A stretch of DNA of 64,000 nucleotides from IMG/VR virus record IMGVR_UViG_3300028920_000043, positions 1-64,000 of that record. One strand, given 5' to 3'. Origin of the DNA: a virus. The position numbers were made by a program, and so were the translations under genes. The notes below the pieces were generated by a model. The model was not told the origin of the DNA. It made no database searches and saw only the letters and a program-made list of their open reading frames with translations. This document shows, piece by piece, positions 14,790 to 23,158 of this stretch. The number at the start of each line of letters is the position of its first letter. Position 1 is the stretch's first letter.

Positions 14790-15461
14790 TTAAATTCTCG
14801 GTTGTTTGTAGTGTTCCCTTACAATATCCGCACATTTTTTCAATGCTTTTCTTCTGGCATCAGCAGTATCAGCAACATTAGCAACAGCATTAGCAACAGC
14901 ACTAGCAGTAACATTAGCAGAATAAACATTAGCAGCATAAACAGCATAAACAGCAGCCTTAGCAGAATTAGTAGCATTAGCAGCATTAGCAACCTTAGAT
15001 AAATCGTTGTGCTCACCTCTGGCATAACTTTCTGCTGTCTCAATAGCAATCAGCGGTCTTTTTTCTCCTTTTGGGATATATTTCAGAGATAGTCTTGCAC
15101 AAGCACATACGCAAAGAACCAATTTTTTTCGGCTGGCAGACCCTACCTTTCCGGCCTTTTTACCCAAAAGCCATAGCATCCAATCCCCACGCTCACAAGT
15201 GTTCCAAGCCTCTTTTAATGATTTTTTAGATTCAATCCATTGGATTGCTTCTTTACAGGCATTCATCCTTCTCAACTTTTTTATTGTTTTACTCATCCTC
15301 TTTTTCCTTTTCGGCTTCCACATAAACCTTGATGTCGGATATATGCCATATTCATCTGGATTGTCCAGCATCTCTGACATGATTCTGCAAACCGCAGACC
15401 TTACTTCATCATCTCTTATTTCTGTATAGTCTATTTCTGTTGCTCCTGCTTGTTCACTCAT
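14790..15461 (-). CDS. Imm5-like putative immunity protein with Ala-rich repeats
   Basis: 223 residues. The segment CKEAIQWIESKKSLKEAWNT plus CERGDWMLWLLGKK, then LCVCACARLSL, PLIAIETAESYARGE and a terminal RRKALKKCADIVREHY, is the arrangement of the Imm5-like family found in bacteria and phages. Between residues about 155 and 205 is an alanine-rich array (ANAANATNSAKAAVYAVYAA) encoded by short degenerate GCATTAGCAA-type repeats. Known members are annotated as immunity proteins on context only. Here it sits in the accessory region without a visible toxin. Confidence 0.6.
   Translation of the reverse strand: MSEQAGATEIDYTEIRDDEVRSAVCRIMSEMLDNPDEYGIYPTSRFMWKPKRKKRMSKTIKKLRRMNACKEAIQWIESKKSLKEAWNTCERGDWMLWLLGKKAGKVGSASRKKLVLCVCACARLSLKYIPKGEKRPLIAIETAESYARGEHNDLSKVANAANATNSAKAAVYAVYAANVYSANVTASAVANAVANVADTADARRKALKKCADIVREHYKQPRI
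14860..15000. repeat. Degenerate short tandem repeats coding the Ala-rich array
   Basis: On the plus strand, units like GCATTAGCAACA, GCAGCATTAGCA and AGCATAAACAGC recur with 9-15 nt spacing. They encode the Ala/Asn/Val-rich stretch of the Imm5-like protein and could expand or contract by slippage. Confidence 0.65.
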
Positions 15462-15888
15462 CCTCTTTCTCCTTTGCCTTCAATAAGTATTCATCCGGTT
15501 CTGGACAGTTATGGCAAATCCAACTCTTGAACACTTCACGATCTTTTGGAATCAATGCTCGATAAAGATTCATTGCTATCTTTATATTTGCATGATGTCC
15601 CCTGATAATTATTTCCCCCGCGTCTACTTTTCGTTTGAATATGAACCGCGCCTGTTTAATTATGTCCTCCTTAATACCCTCCCCATACTTCGCTTTTATC
15701 TTTCGTTTGATATCCGCATCAGTCATATTTGGACTTCTCGGCAATAACTCAGTAGTTATATACCACATCTTATGGCGTGATTTTCCATGCCTCTTTTTAC
15801 TGTGTCTGCGCCTTTCGGGCAAAGGGACGCCGGCCTCTTCCAACTTTTCTTTCGTGAATTCTTTTAGCGAGTTATGTGTTGATTGCAT
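15454..15888 (-). CDS. Hypothetical protein
   Basis: 144 residues with a strong GGAGGAGG Shine-Dalgarno. The N-terminal 40 residues are basic (RRRHSKKRHGKSRHK). The middle is helical (DIKRKIKAKYGEGIKEDIIKQ). Near the end WICHNCPEPDEYLLK carries a Cys pair, and the last residues are acidic. It overlaps the Imm5-like start by 8 nt. No family recognised. Confidence 0.55.
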   Translation of the reverse strand: MQSTHNSLKEFTKEKLEEAGVPLPERRRHSKKRHGKSRHKMWYITTELLPRSPNMTDADIKRKIKAKYGEGIKEDIIKQARFIFKRKVDAGEIIIRGHHANIKIAMNLYRALIPKDREVFKSWICHNCPEPDEYLLKAKEKEDE

Positions 15889-15906
15889 GTCCGCCTCCTC
15901 CTATAT

Positions 15907-16143
15907 TCAATTCCAAACTTTCTTACACTTAACACAGCGAAACCAAATTCTACCATTCAAACGTTGAACCACTCCTTTCTCCACTACTGGCTTACCGGGA
16001 CTACCGCAATCGTAACACTTATTACTTTGCGGCCTCTTACTAAGAACTCTCTCTACATACTCTGGTGATTCTTTTGCCTTTTCCTCAAACCGCTTTGCGC
16101 GTTCCTCATGCAACTTATCTCTGTCTATTATGTTGTCTGACAT
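15907..16143 (-). CDS. Small zinc-ribbon protein
   Basis: 78 residues. A charged helical N-terminus is followed by two Cys pairs, CYDCG and RCVKCKKVW, about 30 residues apart: a classical one-zinc ribbon. AAAGGGGG precedes the start. Such proteins in phages often bind nucleic acid or RNA polymerase; no specific role can be assigned. Confidence 0.65.
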   Translation of the reverse strand: MSDNIIDRDKLHEERAKRFEEKAKESPEYVERVLSKRPQSNKCYDCGSPGKPVVEKGVVQRLNGRIWFRCVKCKKVWN

Positions 16144-16167
16144 CCTACCCGACCCCCTTTCAAAAGG

Positions 16168-16629
16168 TCAACAAATCCCCTTAGCGATTTGCTCAAGTAA
16201 CCCAACCGAATCAACAAACACCGGATGAGTTCCATTATACTTCTCAATCAATTGAATGTAGTTTGCCATATGACGTTCACGCTCATCCGGTTTCCGAGAA
16301 CACTCAGACAGCTTGTCAGATTCCGCTGCACGTATGCATATCTTTTTAATGCACTCAGGCATCTCAACACCTGACGCCATCCACACAGCACCATCTACCT
16401 GCACCTTGACATACTGGTTACCATAATCATCATACTTCACGACTTCACGCGCCATCATCTCAAACAACTTATCCTTGTTTTCGCTGATGTACTTAACCAA
16501 CTTCTTTCTTTTTGTCCCTCCTATTTTTTCCAATGGATATAAATCAACACAACCAGTACGATCTTCCCAGTCACACAAACGATCCAACGGCGTATCTCCA
16601 TCTAGTATTCCGTATCCCCACCAACCCAT
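16168..16629 (-). CDS. Conserved hypothetical protein (MGWWGYGI family)
   Basis: About 153 residues from the ATG at 16629, six nt after AGGAGG; the ATG at 16644 lies before it. The N-terminus MGWWGYGILDGDTPLDRL resembles the DUF4259-type opening (GxWGxGIFDNDxAxD) found in bacterial and phage small proteins of unknown function. A Cys/Trp-containing acid helix follows. Part of the accessory operon. Confidence 0.6.
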   Translation of the reverse strand: MGWWGYGILDGDTPLDRLCDWEDRTGCVDLYPLEKIGGTKRKKLVKYISENKDKLFEMMAREVVKYDDYGNQYVKVQVDGAVWMASGVEMPECIKKICIRAAESDKLSECSRKPDERERHMANYIQLIEKYNGTHPVFVDSVGLLEQIAKGIC

Positions 16630-16672
16630 AATGCACCTCCTCATATAAAACGTAAAAGGTTAATAAATCAAA

Positions 16673-17077
16673 TCAATCTTCTGCGTCTTCTGCTTCTGCG
16701 TCTTCGAGGCCACCAGCATCCCACGTCTTATACTCAGCTATACGTTCTGGATACAATGAACCATTACCATACACATCTTCAATCCAACGAATCTCATAAG
16801 CCAACCTTTTAATAGCGAAGTGCCCAATGTCGTCTTTATGCACAGCAAATAAAATGTCACTGCGACCACCAGTGCCTTCAACAGGCATTCCATTCTCCAT
16901 GTCCGGAGCGGTCTCGATAATCTCAAGAAACTGTATACGAGTATTAAGCTCATCCATGAAGAATTTCTCAAACTGTTCTACAGTAGAATCACCCAGAGTA
17001 GTTCCGGGCCATACGCATACCTGATTAAAACTATCCTTGCGTTCTACATTAGCCTTCTCTTTGGTTGCTGTTGTCAT
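16673..17077 (-). CDS. Conserved phage hypothetical protein
   Basis: 134 residues. NQVCVWPGTTLG, then EFEKFF-like FEKFFMDELNTRIQFLE, a GTGGRSDILFAVHKDDIGHF segment and YEIRWIEDVYGN followed by YPERIAEY. I recognise this order from an uncharacterised phage/bacterial family; no biochemical role is known to me. Acidic C-terminus (EDAEAEDAED). Good AAAGGCGG Shine-Dalgarno. Confidence 0.6.
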   Translation of the reverse strand: MTTATKEKANVERKDSFNQVCVWPGTTLGDSTVEQFEKFFMDELNTRIQFLEIIETAPDMENGMPVEGTGGRSDILFAVHKDDIGHFAIKRLAYEIRWIEDVYGNGSLYPERIAEYKTWDAGGLEDAEAEDAED

Positions 17078-17090
17078 CCTTCACCGCCTT

Positions 17091-17360
17091 TCAATAATAG
17101 TTAATGGTTCCGCCATAACCACAACGTCTGCACTCCCAATGCTCACCTCCCGAATCCGGAGAGCACCAACTATCCGTTATGACAATATCATGGCCTCTGA
17201 TTTTACAAATAATAGCACAAACACCATCACGAATAAGATACCAAATGAACTCTAACAGGTAAAACTTTTCGCCATTGGCATGACAACACATCTCATGATC
17301 TTGCCACTCTTCCCTTAAAAAGCGTATGGCTTTCTTTATGAGACTTATTACCTTCTTCAT
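17091..17360 (-). CDS. Small Cys-rich protein (DUF1660-like pattern)
   Basis: 89 residues. The N-terminal half is helical with an EFIWYLIRDGVCAIICKIRGH segment, hydrophobic but interrupted by charges. C-terminal CSPDSGG...WECRRCGYGG resembles DUF1660-type prophage proteins (C...GH...C.RCG). Zinc binding is likely. Neighbour spacing is 4-14 nt within the accessory operon. Confidence 0.5.
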   Translation of the reverse strand: MKKVISLIKKAIRFLREEWQDHEMCCHANGEKFYLLEFIWYLIRDGVCAIICKIRGHDIVITDSWCSPDSGGEHWECRRCGYGGTINYY

Positions 17361-17363
17361 GAC

Positions 17364-17615
17364 TTACCGCCTTTCAATTATGTTCTTGGCTCTTTCTTCT
17401 TTTGATTTTTTGAGCCACTCAATTACTTGATCCACAAGCTCACCAGTGTCGTCTGAATAAAACGACTGTCCATCCCAATCGACCTTATAAGGAGTGTGCA
17501 CTATTCTAGCATGATACGTTGCCTTATTTGCAATCGCCATCCGAAGGTCCATTGTTTCATTCTTGATCTGAGGCTGTAACTGATCCATGATTTGCTGTAG
17601 TCGTTTGCTTGACAT
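17364..17615 (-). CDS. Hypothetical protein
   Basis: About 83 residues from the ATG at 17615, chosen for the AAGGAG Shine-Dalgarno; the earlier start at 17648 overlaps the preceding gene. Mostly helical and charged, with YKVDWDGQSFYSDDTG in the middle and a terminal EWLKKSKEERAKNIIERR helix. No family recognised. Confidence 0.6.
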   Translation of the reverse strand: MSSKRLQQIMDQLQPQIKNETMDLRMAIANKATYHARIVHTPYKVDWDGQSFYSDDTGELVDQVIEWLKKSKEERAKNIIERR

Positions 17616-17644
17616 TATAACTCCTTTCTGCTTTAAGTAAATAA

Positions 17645-17920
17645 TCAAGAACGGTCTAGTGAGGTAGAATAGCTCTGTTCAATTTTCCATATTCCAATGT
17701 GTTGTTTTTCTGTTAAAGGGGCTTTTCCATAACAATTGGTCAACAAATCCAACTCCCACGCTGTCAAGTTTTCCTGATGGTGCTTTAGTATTTCACGTAT
17801 CCTTCTATCCGTATCGGATTCATGGGATGCTACATCAAACGAAGGATTATCCGGATCTTTTGTAATCTGAACAGGACCGCCAATACCTTGACCATATGGA
17901 CCAATCCCTTTTTTATTCAT
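17645..17920 (-). CDS. Hypothetical protein
   Basis: About 91 residues from the ATG at 17920 preceded by AAGGAG. Glycine-rich start (NKKGIGPYGQGIGGPV), then DTDRRIREILKHHQENLTAWE and a second helix. It overlaps the upstream gene's stop region (17932) not at all and leaves 11 nt. No function recognised. Confidence 0.55.
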   Translation of the reverse strand: MNKKGIGPYGQGIGGPVQITKDPDNPSFDVASHESDTDRRIREILKHHQENLTAWELDLLTNCYGKAPLTEKQHIGIWKIEQSYSTSLDRS

Positions 17921-17931
17921 TTGCTTTCTCC

Positions 17932-18537
17932 TTATATGCAACCGAGACGCTCAGCGATCTCTCGGCATGTCCAACATGGCTCTGTCTGTCCTTTCGATCT
18001 GCACTCTGCATGATTCAAGAATGTCTGTTCGAGTTTAGATCTCACGCCAGGAATTATTTCCATCAGGATGTGCTGCAGTTGTTCCTTCGTCAACCTCTTT
18101 ACCCAGTCCTCCGGAACAGGATTGATTGATGGCACTGCCATATCCACTTGGATGGTCTTACCTGAATCCCCGTTCCACATATAACCGAGCTTGGCATTTT
18201 TCAACAATGCACATACTGCCTCACCAATCTTCTTGGCATCAATACCAATCTCTTTGTTCTTCTTGATGGTTAATGAGCAGTATCGAATATGCAACCAACC
18301 ACTGCTATACATACTGTCTTTGTCCTGCCTGTGATAATACACAGCGCCCTTGATTGATTCCGCACTGCGCTTCCCCGCATCAATCAATCCTTCTGCTATC
18401 TCAGCCAGTTCGAATCCAGCGCAACTCGCGCAACAACTGAAATTCATACGGGCAAGGAATCCCTGCTTCCTCAACTTCTTAAATACATCTTTCAACGCTT
18501 CAACTCTTTCCTGTGATACTGTTCTCTGCCTCCTCAT
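17932..18537 (-). CDS. DUF6891-like protein
   Basis: About 201 residues from the ATG at 18537, which follows AGGAGG; the longer start at 18627 runs through the preceding gene. GFLARMNFSCCASCAGFE, then AVYYHRQDKDSM and LHIRYCSL follow the DUF6891-type pattern (F-x-C-C-x-S-C and YYH-QD). A C-terminal CRSKGQTEPCWTC adds a second Cys group. Role unknown. Confidence 0.6.
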   Translation of the reverse strand: MRRQRTVSQERVEALKDVFKKLRKQGFLARMNFSCCASCAGFELAEIAEGLIDAGKRSAESIKGAVYYHRQDKDSMYSSGWLHIRYCSLTIKKNKEIGIDAKKIGEAVCALLKNAKLGYMWNGDSGKTIQVDMAVPSINPVPEDWVKRLTKEQLQHILMEIIPGVRSKLEQTFLNHAECRSKGQTEPCWTCREIAERLGCI

Positions 18538-18551
18538 TGTTCTGCCTCCTA

Positions 18552-18851
18552 TTACTCTCCAAATATGTCCTTGAGTTTTTGCATGGCTATATATGTTGCG
18601 CCTATGCGTCCGATCTTGGTGGCGCAAAGCATTTCCTCATAGCACTCTGCCAATCCAAGCTTAACAATACGCTTCAGCAATTCCGATTCTGACTTCTTCC
18701 AGAACTTGCTGATGATCATAAAATCAACTGCCGGTTTACCTTTCAGACGAAACTTAATGTCTGCCTGAAAGGTCTCGCCAGCTTGATGCCGCTTGATCAG
18801 TTCCGCTACCTCAGTAATTAGTTCACCGTCTATTTCTTTTTTCTTTGCCAT
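18552..18851 (-). CDS. Hypothetical protein
   Basis: About 99 residues from the ATG at 18851 behind AAAGGAGA. MAKKKEIDGELITEVAELIK, a FQADIKFRLKGKPAV strand pair and an IGRIGATYIAMQKLKDIF end. The alternative longer start lies in the upstream gene. No family recognised. Confidence 0.6.
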   Translation of the reverse strand: MAKKKEIDGELITEVAELIKRHQAGETFQADIKFRLKGKPAVDFMIISKFWKKSESELLKRIVKLGLAECYEEMLCATKIGRIGATYIAMQKLKDIFGE

Positions 18852-18864
18852 CAGTATCTCCTTT

Positions 18865-19101
18865 CTAATCCTCAAGAATGTCAACCTTGTATAGTTTCGG
18901 CGTTTTCTTTTTCGGACGATCAGCCTTTGCTTTCTTTTCAAAGGCCTCTTCGATTTCTTTTTGTACTTTATGAAATCGAGTCATGGCGCTCTTCCAACGT
19001 CTAGAGATCTTGTCATCGACCTCTAGACAATCAGCGTTCTGCCTATCGTCCGAAATAAAATGGAAGGGATAGTAGCTATCCGTATGAATATAGATCTTCA
19101 T
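18865..19101 (-). CDS. Small hypothetical protein
   Basis: 78 residues starting MKIYIHTDSYYPFHFISDD, a strand-turn-strand opening, followed by a long charged helix and a PKKKTPKLYKVDILED tail. It ends 13 nt before the next start. No family recognised. Confidence 0.55.
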   Translation of the reverse strand: MKIYIHTDSYYPFHFISDDRQNADCLEVDDKISRRWKSAMTRFHKVQKEIEEAFEKKAKADRPKKKTPKLYKVDILED

Positions 19102-19112
19102 CGTCTCCCCCC

Positions 19113-20024
19113 TTACTTTGTAATGACGCTCTTGATTTCTTTCGTGATATTATCCAGCTCTTTGTCAAGATCCTTTGCTTCCTTTTGCAAATAAATCTTG
19201 TATGCCTCAACCTTTGTCCGAAGCTTCATCACATCGTTAAGACGCACTTCAGTAGAGTACTCGATTTTTTTGCTTTCCGGATCCAACTTCTTTACCTTCT
19301 CCTTTAGGTCTTCTATCATGTCTTTCGCTTCTGTCACGATTGCTCTCTTCAGCGCCCGTCTACTGTTGTTACCATCAGGCATCGGAACGAAATCAAATGC
19401 CACATCTCCCGGCATCATCTCAAAAAGCTTAATCATCTTCTCACCAATAATCTTACCTTCCGGCGGCACGAAATACAGACCTCCGGCTTTCCGCATCCGA
19501 ATCAAGTCCGCTTCTTTGTAGAACAGATCTTTCACGAACTTCCGAAAGTCCTCAGTCCTGTATGTCTGCGCCGTAATCTTGAATAGGTCAATCATTTGTT
19601 TCTTCAGTTCATTGTTATCTGAAATGATAAAGGCATCCGGACCTTGTCCAACCCTCAAGGCTTCTTTATCAATTGCGATTCTTGCTTCATACTTGAAACT
19701 GATCTTCTTGTCTACCCGTTCACTCAATTTCGCCTTCGTCAGTTCGTGCTTGTCAATCTGATATACAATCTTATTACTGTCCTCCTCAACTCGTGTCAGT
19801 GTGTCCGACTCAACCAACTGCTTAAGCGCCCTAGTGAACGCCTTACAGTCCCGGATATCCTTTATTGCGTTCTTGTCAAATCCTGCCTTCTCCACCACCT
19901 TCTGAAAATCATTTATGGTTATGCGTACCATATAGCAATCCCAATACGCCCAGTAACCAAGAACGTTACCATTCTGCGCTGCGTCTTGTGCAGCTTTCTT
20001 AACTCCCTTTGCTGTCCGTACCAT
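19113..20024 (-). CDS. DUF6744-like phage protein
   Basis: About 303 residues from the ATG at 20024 (GGAGGAGG Shine-Dalgarno); the track's longer form starts inside the VWA gene. GYWAYWDCYMVRITINDFQK, CKAFTRALKQLV and a YQIDKHEL segment resemble the DUF6744 phage family. A central YFVPPEGKIIGEKMIKLFEMM region is followed by a long C-terminal coiled coil (AYKIYLQKEAKDLDKELDNI). It lies directly downstream of the VWA/AAA pair, so it may be their partner or substrate. Confidence 0.55.
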   Translation of the reverse strand: MVRTAKGVKKAAQDAAQNGNVLGYWAYWDCYMVRITINDFQKVVEKAGFDKNAIKDIRDCKAFTRALKQLVESDTLTRVEEDSNKIVYQIDKHELTKAKLSERVDKKISFKYEARIAIDKEALRVGQGPDAFIISDNNELKKQMIDLFKITAQTYRTEDFRKFVKDLFYKEADLIRMRKAGGLYFVPPEGKIIGEKMIKLFEMMPGDVAFDFVPMPDGNNSRRALKRAIVTEAKDMIEDLKEKVKKLDPESKKIEYSTEVRLNDVMKLRTKVEAYKIYLQKEAKDLDKELDNITKEIKSVITK

Positions 20025-20040
20025 TTTAATCCTCCTCCGA

Positions 20041-21423
20041 TTAGATCGAAAATATATCTTGATACTGACTGGTATCGTTTGAACGTTTATCCAATACTTC
20101 ACAATAACTATCCGATATGTCTGCCAGATCATCCTTTGCTTTATCTGCATCATTGCCCGACAGTGATCCAATGAAAACCGAGTATAATGCAAAGCCCTCC
20201 TTTCCTTTAATTGATTTGAATGACCGCTTGTATTCAGCGCTCATGCTACAATAACCATCCGTTATGAAAAGCACGTCTGGTGCTTTCGTATCTGACTCAT
20301 ACTCCTTAATGATATTGACCGAACGATTCAACGGTTGAGTGAATTCTGTTCCTCCATGCGGCATGAACTCAATTAACTGCATCAATGCCTCACCGTCCAC
20401 AATACCATTCTGTATGATCTGCTTATCAAATACTATTCCACCATTGAACAGGATAATATGATAGTCTCTCCTTTCCATAATGCAAGTTCTATGAATCATC
20501 AACGCTACTGCCTTCGCCCACTCGAATCTACGATTGGCAGTCATGGAGGAACTGACATCCATACAAACAACTACCGGGCCACGTGCCAAATCATCAACAG
20601 CACCGCGCAATTTATACTCCATCAAGCGCTTCTCAATGAATGATAAGTAAAACTCCTTGCGCCGTCCATTGCGTAACTTGACCAACTCTGTAGGAAGCAA
20701 TCGTGATATGTTGTCACCGATGCCGACCTCATAGACCTCATCCACTCCGTGACTCAACTTTGATTGAGATGTCTTCTTTGCTGTTTCCCGAAATCGTCCC
20801 GCCAAATCAATTATAGCTTTCAACTCATCATTATCTTTGATGAGTTCAACAAGTTTACTCGCTTGTTCCATTGTAACATTCTTCTTTTCTAACGGCTCTT
20901 TACTATCTCCCGCAAGCAATCCAAATGCAATCTTGAGGCTCTCAACCTCCTTCTCTGCTTCTTTTATTGCATCATTGATTGCCACGCGAACCATTGCCGC
21001 TGTGTCAGATGTTGCATCATTCAAATCTTCTTTTCCTGATGCTATCTGATCCAATGCTTTGCTTGCCTCATTGCCTCCTTTCTTATTCATTCCAAACTTA
21101 TCCATAATTTGTTTTGCTAATGACAAAGCACCCGCGGCGGATACACGTTGATCCATACGAGATGCTCGGCGCATCTTTTCTGCCTTGTCTGACATTCTAA
21201 ATCCTTCGATTATTTTAGAATGCTTTTCGGTTCCGGAATAGCCTTTATTCGGCGCTGGATTTGCTTTGTATAGCGAACTGTAAAAGTCCTGCAACATATT
21301 ATCCAGATCACCATACGTTGAATTCTCACGCACTATATCTGCTTCCGGAAACTCATCCAAGGACTCTTTACACGCCATTACATCAAAATCATCACAGCGA
21401 ATATATAAGTCCTCAGTTTTCAT
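20041..21423 (-). CDS. VWA-domain protein, ViaA-like
   Basis: 460 residues. The N-terminal half is helical, charged and has an MNKKGGNEASKALD segment. The C-terminal VWA domain carries an intact MIDAS: DVSSSM, a downstream Thr in HGGTEFTQPL and the Asp in FITDGYCS. Such proteins pair with MoxR/RavA AAA ATPases as ViaA does with RavA; here the AAA gene is immediately upstream with a 4-nt overlap. The pair would remodel a protein complex. The target is unknown, perhaps the DUF6744-like product downstream. Confidence 0.8.
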   Translation of the reverse strand: MKTEDLYIRCDDFDVMACKESLDEFPEADIVRENSTYGDLDNMLQDFYSSLYKANPAPNKGYSGTEKHSKIIEGFRMSDKAEKMRRASRMDQRVSAAGALSLAKQIMDKFGMNKKGGNEASKALDQIASGKEDLNDATSDTAAMVRVAINDAIKEAEKEVESLKIAFGLLAGDSKEPLEKKNVTMEQASKLVELIKDNDELKAIIDLAGRFRETAKKTSQSKLSHGVDEVYEVGIGDNISRLLPTELVKLRNGRRKEFYLSFIEKRLMEYKLRGAVDDLARGPVVVCMDVSSSMTANRRFEWAKAVALMIHRTCIMERRDYHIILFNGGIVFDKQIIQNGIVDGEALMQLIEFMPHGGTEFTQPLNRSVNIIKEYESDTKAPDVLFITDGYCSMSAEYKRSFKSIKGKEGFALYSVFIGSLSGNDADKAKDDLADISDSYCEVLDKRSNDTSQYQDIFSI

Positions 21424-22547
21424 TGATCCGCCTCCACCAATACCGTTGAAAGCATTTCCAGTTTGTCCTGAATGTATTCTTCCAGCTTCTTCAGATCCTC
21501 ACTACTTGAATAACGTTTCTTGGCGTCCCTCAACTTCTTCCTCAGCTCTTTTACTTTTTCAATCACTTCAGTGCATTCCGTTTGGACTTTCAAATCAGCA
21601 TTATTCAATATAGATTGAATGTTGTTTGAAATTTCCAATGCCACTTTACCTGCAGGATTGACCGACTCCATAATCACATCAACTACTAATGCAATCTGCG
21701 CTTCTTCCTTCCATAACGCATCCTTTAGAATCATAAGATCACTGACTTGGACTGCGTGATTGCCATTGAGGTATGCATTGGCCTTGATAAGTTTGATCGC
21801 TTGACGCCATTTCCTATCTGACGCCACTATTCCTTTCTGCATCAAATTAATTCTAATATCCTTCACTTTCTGGAACACGTCATTGCTGATACTCACTTTA
21901 TTCTCCACGTCCTTCTGACAACGTTCCAACTCCATCAATGAGATCTTCGGACCCGATGACGGATCAACATCGCTCATCTGTAACAGTGTCAAGAAATCAT
22001 CGTCACCAATATAATGTACCACGTACTTAAGAGCAAATCTGTCAAACATCGCTCCCAACTCTTCGCCTTCCGGAAACTCATTACTTGCCGCCACCATTGT
22101 TTGTAATGGCGTGTCCAGAATGTTTGTACCATTCTCGAACTTGCGCTCATTCATCTGGCGCAGTAATGAATTGAGTATTGCTGAATTGGCCTTGTAGACC
22201 TCATCAAGGAACGCAATAGTAGCGTCCGGCAATTTGTTTTCAATCTTGCGCTCATACTTATCATGCTCCAATCCCTTTAACGAGATCGGCCCATTTACCT
22301 CCTCTGGTGTGGAGTACTTGGTCATTAACTGCTGAAAGAACTTCGCGTCCTTAATGCACAAGCAACCTGCCAATGCCAACAATGATTTTGCTGTACCAGG
22401 AGGCCCCACCATAAGCATATGCTCTCTTGCCAATAAAGCAACGAGAAAGCCGCGTATCTCGTCCTCTCTGGAAATCAATACACTCTCCAACCATTCCTTT
22501 ATCCTGCTCATCTTGATTCCATGAGCATTCATCTTTTCCTTTGCCAT
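21420..22547 (-). CDS. MoxR/RavA-type AAA+ ATPase
   Basis: 375 residues. Walker A GPPGTAKS at about 53-60, Walker B TIAFLDEVYKA, sensor 1-type VAASNEFPEG and the FDRFALK arginine-finger region; these are the features of MoxR family chaperone ATPases such as RavA. The C-terminal 80 residues are coiled coil (VIEKVKELRKKLRDAKKRY). GGAGG lies before ATG at 22547. It is coupled to the VWA gene. Confidence 0.85.
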   Translation of the reverse strand: MAKEKMNAHGIKMSRIKEWLESVLISREDEIRGFLVALLAREHMLMVGPPGTAKSLLALAGCLCIKDAKFFQQLMTKYSTPEEVNGPISLKGLEHDKYERKIENKLPDATIAFLDEVYKANSAILNSLLRQMNERKFENGTNILDTPLQTMVAASNEFPEGEELGAMFDRFALKYVVHYIGDDDFLTLLQMSDVDPSSGPKISLMELERCQKDVENKVSISNDVFQKVKDIRINLMQKGIVASDRKWRQAIKLIKANAYLNGNHAVQVSDLMILKDALWKEEAQIALVVDVIMESVNPAGKVALEISNNIQSILNNADLKVQTECTEVIEKVKELRKKLRDAKKRYSSSEDLKKLEEYIQDKLEMLSTVLVEADQ

Positions 22548-22623
22548 TGTTCTGCCTCCTCACATTATCAATCCGGGTTTTGATTTCAACTAACTTTCTG
22601 AGCCTCTCCGCTTGATCCGCCAC

Positions 22624-22932
22624 TTACTCATCTCCTTCCTCATCCCAATCATCTCCTTCCTCATCCCAATCATCTTCATCCTCTTCGCTTTCCTTCTCAT
22701 CAATCAATGCCTCATCCGAATCCTCCAACTGCTCTCTGAGCCGATCCAGATTGGGATCGTTTGAAAGAAAGCCATGACTGTTAGTGTGATAGATCTTGAG
22801 ATGATCAATGAGATAAGCGCGCGTCATACCTTCAATACCCAAACCGCTCACCGCCTTCTCAATCAACTCAATCACTTCACCCAGCTTCTCCTGCGCGTCA
22901 TCAATGCATTCTATTCTCTCGTCCTTTGTCAT
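22624..22932 (-). CDS. Hypothetical acidic protein
   Basis: 102 residues. The N-terminal two thirds are helical with AYLIDHLKIYHTNSHGFLS. The end is a tandem repeat DDWDEEGDDWDEEGDE coded by two identical 21-nt units (22630-22671). ATGA overlap with the preceding small gene. No family recognised. Confidence 0.6.
   Translation of the reverse strand: MTKDERIECIDDAQEKLGEVIELIEKAVSGLGIEGMTRAYLIDHLKIYHTNSHGFLSNDPNLDRLREQLEDSDEALIDEKESEEDEDDWDEEGDDWDEEGDE
22630..22671. repeat. Exact 21-nt tandem duplication
   Basis: The plus-strand unit ATCTCCTTCCTCATCCCAAT+C occurs at 22630-22650 and again at 22651-22671. It duplicates seven codons at the acidic C-terminus of the 102-residue protein. Confidence 0.85.
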
Positions 22933-23054
22933 CGTCCTTCACCTCCTTTCCTGGTTTTTGTTTTCCTTGCACGTTTACGCCGCATCTTCAACACGTGCTT
23001 CTTGTGCGCCTCACGATCCTCAACCAACTCAAGCACTTTCGTTTTCCGTTTCAT
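22929..23054 (-). CDS. Small basic protein (41 residues)
   Basis: A short gene reading MKRKTKVLELVEDREAHKKH and then a very basic stretch (MRRKRARKTKTRKGG). The start at 23054 has a perfect AAGGAGG six nt upstream. The stop forms an ATGA overlap with the next gene's start at 22932, which is typical of real coupled phage genes. The dispersed palindrome copy 4 lies 25 nt upstream, so this may be the first gene of the RavA/ViaA-like unit. Probably nucleic-acid binding by charge only. Confidence 0.6.
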   Translation of the reverse strand: MKRKTKVLELVEDREAHKKHVLKMRRKRARKTKTRKGGEGR

Positions 23055-23078
23055 GCTCTGCCTCCTTTTCAAATTGAT

Positions 23079-23122
23079 CCAGTTCATTAGCTTTCATGCG
23101 TGAAAGCTTTTTAACTAGCTCT
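23079..23122. repeat. Dispersed parS-like palindrome, copy 4
   Basis: Perfect core AGCTTTCATGCGTGAAAGCT (23089-23108) with outer arms CCAGTTCATT on the left and TTTAACTAGCTCTG on the right. Orientation relative to transcription is opposite to copies 1-3. Confidence 0.85.
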
Positions 23123-23158
23123 GCCTCCTTATTAAGATTAATGACTTAAATCATTTAC

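Noticed and set aside
22351-22623. ORF overlapping the 5' part of the RavA-like gene
   Set aside because: Starts GTG directly behind the upstream stop, then runs 197 nt through the clear AAA gene in another frame, with a composition unlike a real protein. The short part upstream of the AAA start may only be leader.
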